NCBI RefSeq assembly: GCF_949628215.1
Contig: NC_134284.1
Span: 4,059,850 to 4,123,849 of the forward strand
Direction of reading: 5' to 3'
Length of the DNA: 64,000 nt
Source of the DNA: Phalacrocorax aristotelis
Lineage: Eukaryota > Chordata > Aves > Suliformes > Phalacrocoracidae
Shown here: one piece after another, positions 54,061-64,000 of the stretch
Position numbering within the stretch: the stretch's first letter is position 1
How the letters are laid out: every line of letters begins with the position of its first letter
Notes under the pieces: model-generated
The model's database searches: none
What the model was told of the DNA's origin: nothing
What the model saw: only the letters and a program-made list of their open reading frames with translations
Translations under genes and position numbers: made by a program

Positions 54061-54449
54061 ACCAATCACTTCAATGCCTGAGTTAAGGTAAAAATGCCAA
54101 GACTGTGAATAGGGGACATATGTATCTTATCTTTTTGGGGTTGCACCAAATGCCAAGTACTAGCATAAATTCAACAGAAACCAGACATTGTTGGAAAGTA
54201 ATTAAAGAAATATTGAAATTAAACCTACCATATGAGTGAAATATTTGTAGGCCCACTTTGTTGCATGCATAACAGTTTGCATGGAACTGAACAGCGTTTC
54301 TTTCTTTCTTTCTTACTTTTTGAGTTGTACTTTGTTAAACACGACAGAGGAATCGCCTCTGTGTATTCAGCTATAGGATCAGAGGAACATTCTTTATGCT
54401 GAGGTTGTTTACAGTCCAAAATCAGTATGTTTACTTAGAGAAGAAATCG

Positions 54450-54476
54450 GGGGGTGGGGGTGGGGTGGGGTGGGTG
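54450..54476. repeat. GGGGT tract, possible G-quadruplex
   Basis: GGGGGGTGGGGGTGGGGTGG and GGTGGGT: at least four runs of three or more G with T spacers on the transcribed-identical strand, so the intron RNA could fold a quadruplex. Simple-repeat origin is likely. Confidence 0.6.
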
Positions 54477-54948
54477 TGTAGAATTTAAAGCCTCCAAACG
54501 TATGCCAAGAAAAATCAAATTCCACTTTTGAAAGCTTAAAAGATCCACTGAGGCTGTCAGCTCTCCTTACTGTGCAAGGTGAAAGCAGTAGGTAAAAGGC
54601 ACGGACATGTCCGGAGTGCTCCGGGAGGGGAGGCCAGGTTCCCCTAGCGTCAATGCAGCATGGCAGATGAAAGCGACCCACAATAGCCTTGGGGGGCTTA
54701 AGGTTATTACAGGGCAACTCGTGCTCTGTTATCATGCTGATTTTTCAATTGATTTTTGGCTGTACAGTACTTGTTGAAGGCCCTCTAGAGCATCAAACAC
54801 TGCATTATGGCACTATACATTGTAATACGTGGGCCTTTTGTCTTATTGTCTTTACTTTGCCTGAGAAGAGGAGCACTATCCACTCCATGATTCCTTCAGC
54901 TTCTGAGCAGTTTTCGTATCTGGAGAAGTAGGACAGGTGAAGGAAATT

Positions 54949-54960
54949 TGACAGCTGTCT
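54949..54960. promoter_or_regulatory. MEIS/TGIF-type dimer palindrome
   Basis: TGACAGCTGTCT matches 11 of 12 bases of the known TALE dimer motif TGACAGSTGTCA, with an inner CAGCTG E-box. Located in intron 7. Confidence 0.45.
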
Positions 54961-55784
54961 TTAGTTGGCTCTTAAGGTGATTTGACACATTTGTTTGTAG
55001 TTCTGAATTTTCAAACCAACCTGGTTTTGAATGACTGTAAAACATGGCTTTTAATTTATAAAATTACTTCTTATTTAAGAAAATGATCACGGGATTCTAA
55101 TAAACCCAGCTCTGGTGCCTAAATATCCTTTCTTCTTTCTCAAACTTGTTGTATGATTCCTTCAAGTAACTGGTACTAGGGGCTGTTAAAGTTGGAGCTG
55201 AGGTGGCAGGAAGATTTCCATAGGCTGAAGTGAGTAATTTCTCTTATTTTCTGCCTTCTCCTTTCTTCACTTAAACTATTGTGTCACTCAGGTAGGTTTT
55301 TCATTCACTAAAAAAATCAAGCCATCTACATATAAGTCTTGATAAGCTGAGGATTTTTAAAATCAGATGAGCGTCTATATGTTTAGGATATCATCTTCAA
55401 ATAAATGCTTACCATTTTATCCAGTGGTTCCTACCGGCTTGTGTAAGTCTTTGTGAATGCAGTAGAGGATGTAAATGAATATTTAAAAATGTTTGCAAGA
55501 ATAAAAACGTTCATGTGAAAACACATGTAGAAGCTTAGGCTTTGAACTTTCTGGTGTTTTGGGGACTATAAGAAAGCAGTGTAATCAAAAGGAGAGGACG
55601 GTACCAGGAAGCAGTGACGGCCGTGTTAAATACCCTGCTAGCTGCAAGTGCAATCCAAGTAGCAAGTATGGTCACCGGGGAGGCATCTGTTATTTTGGTG
55701 GCCAGCCTGTAGCTCCTCAGTCTGTTGCCATGAGGTAAGGGTACGGCTGTCTACCCAGGAACAACTGAGTGCAGAGCCGAATCC

Positions 55785-55875
55785 AGCAGGACCTTGTGTA
55801 AATTACGTGCCCTCTCTGATGTGCGTTCTTCCCCACCTGTACAAGGGGCACGAGAGTATTTAGATGTTGCATTAA
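55785..55875 (-). repeat. MIR-like SINE relic
   Basis: GTGCCCTCTCTGATGTGCGT followed by TCTTCCCCACCTGTACAAGG and GGCACGAGAGTATTTAG matches the reverse complement of the MIR core (consensus CCTCAGTTTCCCCATCTGTA, CAATGGGGATAATAATA). Diverged. Confidence 0.5.
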
Positions 55876-58754
55876 CGTTATGAAAGGGTCACCTGTTGTC
55901 AGTGGACTGCTCTGAGATTTCAGGAATGTAGGGTTAGGTAGAAAATTCAAGCGTGTATCGTATTGGCCTCCCTGATTTTCATAAAAGAAGCACTGGATAT
56001 ACCGTAGTTGTAAATTATATTGCTTATTTTAACACTTCCTCTGTTTTCAACAAAGGTGAATGAAATAGCCTTGATCTCTAACTTCATATTGTTTTTAATT
56101 AATAAGATTTATGAAGTAAGCAATAAAAGATGACGTGGATCACATCACCAGTTCTTTAGTAACGTTTGCATAAAGGCGAGAGGTCTAAAGTGACGTTTCC
56201 AATGTTTAAAATTGTTGTATCGCTATATATGTGTATTCCTTGTTTACTGTTTGTTCTGTTTGTTTTTTTTTCTCTCCCTCCAAGCAAGCATAGTACACAT
56301 AGAGCAAGGAAAGCTTGATTCTGTGTTCATATGTAGGCCTTAGGGATCCAAGGGTAACGTTGGCTTAGGCCAAGATTGTGCAATGCACTGTGGTGGATTT
56401 GGGGGGATTTTGTTGTTTGTTTTGTTTCTCTTTTTTTCTAGGATTTCCTTAGTACTCTAGAGCTATAGAACAGGTTCTGATGTTTAGTGACCTTGCACAT
56501 CAGTAGTTCTGTCTTTTAAACATGGACATTGATTTTTCTCATCCTGGCATGAGAAGATCTAGCTTCCCCCCTGCTCTGTTGCCTAAGAGTTTTCAGCGTG
56601 TACACAGGCAGTGGCGGCTGAGAATGAAGGCTTAGGGCATCAGAACTGGCAGCAGCATTATGAATAGTTTGCTTCATATTTAGAGGGTTTTTTTGTTAAC
56701 TATGAAATACAGTATATCCATTCTGAAGGGGGTGGGGAGGGAGAATTTATAACGTTTTGTGTAACTATTTTACTGTTGCTCATTACTGCTTTTAGTCTTA
56801 ATAAACCAACCTAGATTTAGTAACCTGGGTTTCTACAGAACTTAGAATAACATTTTAAAAGGCACCGAGTAGGTGTCTTGATGATAGTGATAGTACTTGT
56901 GAAAGGTCTGTCTTTTGTTTATGAGTCAGTGGTGGACTGTCCAGTGAAGGTTTGAAGGGGGGGGTGGGAATCTGTTAAAAGCAGTTCTTCCTCCTCAGAG
57001 GGGAGAAGAGGAAGACACTACCCACATAAGATCCTGGTCTTCTTGTGTGGAATCTGTGGCAATAACAGGGACACTACTGCTTTCAGATATGCAAGGTTTG
57101 GGTCAAACATATCCAAATAAATGAAAGCAAAGCATGATTCTCTTATCTTAGAAAATAAACACACACCCCCACCCCCGCCCCCTTAATTTTTTTACAATTC
57201 CCGTAGAAACTATTGCCATTAAGACATGTAAGATCTGCAGAAAGATAGCCATAAATGTTTAATACTTCCTAATATTTCTGAACAAAATTTCATCATGCCT
57301 TACATTTTAGAGGACAAATAGTAATAATAAACACCAGCTTTTTTTATTTGCACAGGAAAGTTTTGAATCACTTTTTTCCTCTGGTGGCTTTTAAATGTTA
57401 AAGTGAGCTTCAAAGAAAAATAAATTTGTGCTTTTAGTTCGGTCAATTTCTCAAAATACTAACACTTTTTTTTTTTCAAATCTGTTGGAGAGAATAAACT
57501 TATGCAGTAAGCTCAAAATTAACTTTAGGAAGTTTGACTGCTGCTGTTTGGTTGTACTTAATATAGTAATTTACCTCGTGTGCAGGTATGTGTGGAGTTG
57601 GAGCAGATAAATGATTCTTTGTTTTCTACCGTTACTTATGGGTGGCTTGTAAGTGACAGCCCCAAAGCTTGGCTGTGTTTGGGTTATTTGTGAAGCCATC
57701 TTTACCCCAGCATAAGGAGCGAACACAGGGAAATCGTCTGATGGCAGAGTTGGCATGATGGCCCCATTGACCCTATTTCTGCTCACAGCTCCTTCCTACA
57801 GCGGAGCACAGGCAAAAGCAAGACAAAGTGGTTTCCCTGTGCTCCACTGACTTCCCAGCTGCTCCGAGTCTGAAGTCCATTGCTAACTCCAGATGCTCAA
57901 ACTTGCACCGAGTGCTGCCCTAAACTGCTGGCTGCATAACTTGTGGAAAGAGCTCAAACTATTTTATGGATGGTTACCTTTGTACGCCCTTGGTACTATA
58001 CATTCCTCATGCACAGGCTAGGATTGGGGTCTTCTACTTTCTTGTGTAAACAGAGCATTTGCTATAACTGACAAGGATTGGTGGAGCAGCCATGAGAGTG
58101 AGAGAAGGGAATTCAGCAAATTCTCTATTAAGATGTGATTTGTACCATGAAATTTTTTGACAACTCTGGGATTTAATTCTTAAATAAGTAAAGAGTGCTC
58201 TTTTCCTTATAATCTTGCGTTATGCCCACCAGCTTATTGTGGCTACACTTGTTTAAGCAATTACATTTGTTTAAACTTTCCTTGGGTCTCCACATGAAGC
58301 TGTAAGTTGGTCATACCTAGATTTAAGGCAGCCCCATTTGCGCAAAGTCCAGCAGAACTGAATGTGACAGATACGTGCATATAATTTTATTGGAGGAGTT
58401 GCTGCTAAGGTTTTAAATAATTTACGAGCGTAAAATTTGGAAATTCGCATGAACTCCCTGTCTAATTTTACACTCCTGCCTAAAAAGGATGGAACATTGC
58501 TTAAATAGCACAAATCAGAATTTTTCAGCTTTGAGCTTCCTTCCTAATTCCTCCCACCTCAGATTTACCACTTACTAACCGTTCTCTATTTCGTGGGACT
58601 CTTGACCCCGTACATCTGTTAAAGGGGATAGTTCAGGATGAACACAACCTCCTACTCAGTAGGACCGCAGTGTTCTCTTAGCTCCTACTAGATGCTTGAA
58701 CAAGCAGAGGGCTTAAGTGAAATCCTTTAGCTGAGCCAAAATCTGTTCTTATTT

Positions 58755-58828
58755 AGGGACTAATCCAAAGCCTGTTAAATCAACAGAAAGATTTTTGGTT
58801 GACTTCAGCGAGCTTTGGATCAAGCCCT
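58755..58828. repeat. Small inverted-repeat element
   Basis: AGGGACTAATCCAAAGCC on the left and GCTTTGGATCAAGCCCTT on the right are imperfect reverse complements (about 14 of 17 pairs), with GGTTGACTTCAGCG in between. Same sequence class as the other TGACTTCAGTGG repeats here. Looks like a tiny fold-back element. Confidence 0.55.
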
Positions 58829-58904
58829 TCCTTGCTAATACATCTGAAATCAATGGAGCTACGTTGGGCTTCTGCCAGTTAAAAAAAAGGGAGAGGGATT
58901 GTCC

Positions 58905-58975
58905 TTCTGCTTTATTTGTACAGTGCCTAACACACTGAGGTCCTGGTGCTCAAGCAGTGCTCCCAAGTGCCACGT
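58905..58975 (-). repeat. SINE 3'-end relic
   Basis: TTTATTTGTACAGTGCCTAA, CACACTGAGGTCCTGGTGCT, CCCAAGTGCCACG: matches the common amniote repeat reading TTTGTACAGTGCCTAGCACA then ATGGGGTCCTGG. Short, diverged; strand uncertain. Confidence 0.45.
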
Positions 58976-61900
58976 TGAGACAACAACACTTTTGACTTGG
59001 TTGCGTTACTTGGTGTTCATGGACTCCCATTCAGCTGGGTACATAATTCGGTTGTTCAAAACAACAACGTATGCTGCGCATCCATCTCCTGCCCAAGCAT
59101 TATTTTGGTCTTCTAGTGTTTTACATCAAGAAATTTATTGTGAAAAGTAAAAAGGGAGGGTGGCAGCTTTTGTCTCAGGAAAAAAAATCCATATTTCGGT
59201 GCTATCAGGTTGCAGATAAAGCCGTTTCGAGTGAAAAATACTCAGTTCATAGAACATGTAAAACGCAATGAGTGTAACTTTTGCTGTCAGTTCACTGCCT
59301 TGAGAAAATTATTAAAGCCCTATGTTTTCTCTACAGTCAAAGGGCTGCCAGCTTTTTATTATTTTTTCATTACTGCCTTTTATTTCTCGGTGTTAAACTG
59401 AAGTCCAAATTACAATTCACCACTTGCTAAAGATTTTAATGTCATAATTAGCATTACAGAGATGGTAAATATTTTTAGGCAAAAGATGGCAAAGGATTAA
59501 AAGATCCTATGTGTACATCAGTGTAGACCTTCCATTTTCAGAAGCGCCTATGACAAGCAAAGCAGGACCTCAGCCTGGCAAAGACTTACACATTGCTTAA
59601 CTCTGTATACTGCAAGTCCTGTTATTGAAATAGAGGCCCACAGTAGGGTTAATATTGACCACCTCAGCCTTTGTAGGGTTTGTTTTCAATTGACACTTTC
59701 ATTCTAACCCTAAACTACAAATATTTTCCTTAAAAGGAAAGATGTTAAGTTTTGTTTGTTTTAACTTATTAGACTTTTGATTAGATTTCATGTGTTTCTG
59801 AGTCCATACACTTAAGATTAATTTTGTGTATTCGGATACTTAATATATTTTGTGCAAAACATCTGTGATGGTGTGAAAGTGTATTTGAGTAAGACAAAAA
59901 TGCCTAGTTCATAACATTTTTATTTTTTCTGCGTGGTAAATTTAGTCATACCTTTCTAGATGAGAAGCATTAGACTTAACGCTTTGTTTTAATAGCATTT
60001 GTCTTCAACAGTGTTTTATCCGTTTTGTGTTAAATGGTAGATTCCATAATTTTCAAGTATTACAAAATTAAATTTTGATTTAGAGGTTACCAAAACGCTT
60101 AATGCATACAGATGCCTTTCATTTTAGAGAAACAGGGATCGGCTGATCTGTGCTAGCATCTCAGCTGACGTACAGTTTTGGGGTTTCTGCCCTTTTCATG
60201 TGCAAGGATTTAAAAAGAGAAAGATGCCTGCAGTACTAATACCTTAGTCTAAGGGAGAAGTAATAATGCAATTTTCCAGTTAAAAATGACATAACAAAGA
60301 CCATCCTGTTAGTGTTGAATGTTTCTTAGATTTTAATTACTTATAGATTTTGCTGTTTCCTTTCAGTTTTAAGGCTGATATCTGAATTTCCCTAAAGTTC
60401 GCAAACTCACTTTAGTGACTTGAGTTAGACATAGTTGATAGCTAGCCACTCTCTATGTGCCCATTTTCTTATTTCAGGTTTTGTTTTTCTGTCTCAGAAT
60501 AAGGATATTCATCCTACCTTAACAATTTCCAGAAATTTTTCTGTAGTGCGTATCTGCAATGGTAGATGAAACACTTTCATTTAGCTGTGAATTGGTTATC
60601 CTAATTATTTCCCTGAGTTAGATCTTATTAGCACTTCATATTCCCAGCTATGAGCACAGTTTAGCATAAAGTTCTGTCTATGAACAAAGTTTTATGAAAG
60701 AAGGGCTTTATTGATTTCTTTTTTAAAGATATTTCATTTGTTCTATTAACCTGTAACTCAGACTGAACTACAGATTTGCCCCTTTTTTGTTGTTTTGTTT
60801 TGTCTTCTGAATCTGAATTTGGGCAGGAATATGTTTCATATAGTCAGGCCTTTCTAATCTGGTAATTCATCAGTGACATTCAGGGTTTAGTTTCAAACCC
60901 CTCTCTGCTTTCTTGTAAACTAATCCTACAGTCCTAGGACCACCAAAGAGAATGTCATTTTAGCTAGAAGTCCACACTGTCAGAATTCAGGTTTACTGTA
61001 TGCCAATTAACCCTCCTTTAAGCTCTTCCAAATGGCTGTCAATCTGGTTTGTTTAAAAGAAATAAGCTGTCCTTTTATTTTAGAACTAGTAAAGAATTTT
61101 ACATCTTTCTAAAGCAATTTTCTGCATTCTTACCGACTTCATTGATGTGAATGTAAAGTACACAATAGGTCAAATTCTGACTTCAGTGGGAGTTGATGGG
61201 AGCGCAGTCCCTATATTTTGAAAGCAGAATGGATTCAATCTTGGTGTGCCTGTGCAGCAAAAAAAATCTTCTCTCTATATAATTTGTCTTCATATAATCA
61301 GAGAATATAGATTTGGGTTTGTTTCTCTTGTTATTTTCTATGACTGCCTTACATGAGCTCAGAGGAGCTGCTTATGATCTTAGTAGGGGGGTGTGTGTGT
61401 TTCTTTTTTTTTCCTTGTTTATTCACATATAAACATTTTACGTGCTTCCTTAGAGAATTTCCTTGTAAGGCTCAGTTGTTCTTAAGAGACTGAGAACTTG
61501 TCTAGCGCATAATTTGTAAACTATGCAAAGAGCACCCTCCAGCTGAGGCAAACCCTGGAACAATTCGCTTGGACCTGTTTTACTTGCTACTGTAGTACTC
61601 TTGGAGGTAGGGGTCCCAGTTCAACCTGTGGCTACAATGAGCAGGATATACCCAGGCACGGCCAGATGTCCAGTGGAGGATCCATGTACTGGTCTTCTGT
61701 TCCAGTCTTCCATCAAACACCTGCTTGTTTTATAGCATGATTCATTCTATTTTAGATCCTTTGAGAAGGATATTGCTTCTGAACACAAAAACCCCCATAT
61801 AACGCCTTCTGCTCTTATGCCTTCTCCAGGCTGATTAGCTGTTCTTGAGTTGTCTGCCTTATTTAATGGGAGCAGGGTGTAACTTGTACAAATGAAACGA

Positions 61901-64000
61901 GGTTATTGCATCCAAAGCAAAAGGGGGAATGTCAGTTACATGGTGAGCATGAATGTTGCCCTTAAGTTCAGGTGAAACTGTAGATTTTTTTTTTTTTGTG
62001 TGTGCTTCACCTTAAAACTGAGGAAAAGCTGTATCTCACACTTTCAGGAGAAAGGCTTCATTTACACCAGGCTTCTTATGCTTTAAATAACTGGTTCGGC
62101 AGTCCTGAGCTTCTCAAATGTTTCCTTCTTGCTGCATTTTTATAACAGCCTTTTAAACAACTTGTTAGGAACTTCTTACCTTATTTTTAGGCTGCTATAG
62201 GTAGAAAACATTGATGTTTAAAACAAAAAAAAGTTTTTCAAAGTGGTTTTGGCCTTTAACATAACATTAGAATATTTCCTTCTGTAAATCATCTCTCATA
62301 TATTAAAATGCAACTGTCAGTTGGTTTCCTTCCTGTCGTGTACGTATTTGAGGTTATAACAATAGAAGTCCTAAGCTTAGCTTCCCCCGCCTGCCTATTT
62401 TTTTTTTTTTCTTCTTTAAGTTGATGACTTTGGGGGTGGTCTTTCTCTTAGTTACATTAAGTATCCATGAAGGTAGGGTTTTTTGGTGGTGGTTTGGTTT
62501 TGTTTTGCTTTTTTGATAGTATGGCAGAGAATAGTTGGACATAACTGGGGAGGATTAAACCTTTAAAAAGTAGATTTTGTGAAATGTAGGGCATGGACAA
62601 AGGTTTGTCAGGATTTGCTTGAGTCAACCCACATCTGTTATAAGAAACTGTAGATCTGCAGGCAGGCTATGGCTTTTGTCACGTCCAGGGGAATCCACTG
62701 AATCTTGGCCTTCATTTAGGATTCCCTCCTGATGAGCAAATTCCCATGACTGCTTTTGAAGCTTTAAAAGGTTTGGTTTTGTTTTAAAAGGCCTCTGAGC
62801 ACAGGCAATGTTTTCATAGGCATTTAGAAACAAAAAAACGGAGCTTTTAAACCTTCAAAAGTCACTGCGGGGATTCACCCCGCTCCTCAGCAGACCACGT
62901 CTGAGATAACACCTGCAAGAAGTGTGTGTCCGTGTGTGTGGATTTTGTGAAAATTGTGATGCACCATCGCAACTGACCCACAAATATGACAGCAGTGTGT
63001 GTGCATGTAAACCTTACGGTTATGTTTCGCTGGTATTCATTTTTAAGAGCAAACTATTATTTTGGTTCTGTGGATTGACTGATGCGGGTATGCCAGTTTT
63101 GGTTTTAGATTGTTTTCGTTTCTTCTCCCTGTATGCCCTCTGATGCAAATGCTAATAAATGGTCTTCAGAAGAACAGATTGGGTGAAAGTCCCTGGTTAC
63201 GTTTCGTTTTCTAAACGGTATTGGGTTTTTCTTTTGCTTCAGCCTTACTTCTTTCTTCTACAGTTAACATCAGTTGCACAATAAAAGGTCGTTTTCTGTA
63301 AGTAGATGGGTCATACCGTATGTAAACCCAGGTCTGCGATTACTACATGAGACATAATGGGCAATAGAAATGAGTGGACAAGTTGTCAGACTGGTGAAAT
63401 AACAGAAATACTCATTGCGTCACTTTTCAACTTCATCTCTTTGCACTTAAACACCTGAGGTGAAACTTTGTCATGTTTTGGGGGGAAGGGTAAGAGGATT
63501 TTCAAGAATTAAGGTTTAGATATTAAACGAATATATTAACAGTGCTTTTTTCCTGTCCTGTGCTGTTCTCAAAACACCTGTTAAAACAAATAAGCACATA
63601 TTTCGGGATTGATGATACTCACTGGCAAACTTGGCACCAAATAACCTGCTGAAACTAAAATGTTGATGCAGAACATGTGCTTAACTTAACAGTCCATAAC
63701 CCTGTTTTTAGAACACTGAAATACCTACCCTGAGGAAAGCTCATAAAATGAAGGTCTGTAAAGTTCATAGATTAGACCAATGAGGCTGCAGCCGTTTTTA
63801 AGAATGTGTGTCTTCATTGACTCCTATTAATTCAAGATGGCCAAGTGTATGAAATACAGGACACGAAAGCACTGAAGAAGATTTTTTTGGAAGTGTGCTT
63901 TCCGCAGGTTCAGTGGCTAAAGGAATGAGCAGCAAAGAGATGCTTGGAGAGGCAAGCATTCTGCATTTGGGAGGATTACATATTGCAGGCAGATCTGAGA

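Noticed and set aside
61036-61045. CTGTCAATCT, 9/10 match to the PBX-MEIS site on the minus strand
   Set aside because: Several one-mismatch hits are expected by chance in 64 kb and nothing else supports it.

Overview
The window holds the 5' half of one vertebrate gene, MEIS2 (a TALE-class homeodomain transcription factor), on the + strand, with about 29 kb of upstream non-coding DNA. Seven coding exons are visible and join in frame to encode residues 1-251 plus the first base of codon 252. The homeobox and C-terminal exons lie beyond the right edge. The spliced N-terminus starts [13 protein letters not shown] and the PBX-interaction domain reads exactly like MEIS2. It has VFEKCEL, SDSFNED, AKQVRAEK and ERDGSS where MEIS1 has different residues. 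The host looks like a bird or another sauropsid: there is a decayed CR1-type LINE, only old MIR-like SINE relics and CATTGACTTCAGTGG-type interspersed repeats, no Alu/B1/L1 elements, and many long G/C homopolymers.

Layout. 1-18.5 kb is AT-rich intergenic DNA with no supportable gene, carrying a CR1 remnant, two MIR relics and a few palindromes. 18.5-28.4 kb is the proximal 5' flank. GC-rich CpG-island segments (18.6-19.4, 19.7-19.9, 22.9-23.4 kb) alternate with AT-rich, repeat-free blocks dense in ATTA, TGATTNAT and TGACA motifs, which I read as likely conserved developmental enhancers. 28.2-29.8 kb is the promoter CpG island and long 5' leader (CCG repeats, homopolymers, upstream ORFs, one exact PBX-MEIS motif). 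Exon 1 (only four codons) is at 29.83 kb, exon 2 at 30.87 kb, and exons 3-6 lie close together at 32.7-35.3 kb. A 10.2-kb intron 6 leads to exon 7 at 45.42 kb, and the rest of the window is intron 7 (more than 18 kb, open).

How it fits together. MEIS2 binds PBX through the MEIS/PKNOX N-terminal domain (exons 3-6) and DNA through a homeodomain that is not in this window. Several sites matching the MEIS, PBX-MEIS or PBX-HOX motifs are arranged non-randomly around the gene: a three-fold 9-bp array, dimer-type palindromes, and an exact TGATTGACAG in the leader. This suggests auto- and cross-regulation within the HOX/PBX/MEIS network; it is inference from motifs only. Two introns (1 and 6) have unusually long AG-free zones before the acceptor, with good branch-point matches about 100 nt upstream, a layout associated with regulated splicing. 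I found no tRNA, rRNA, CRISPR array, intact transposon or second protein-coding gene.
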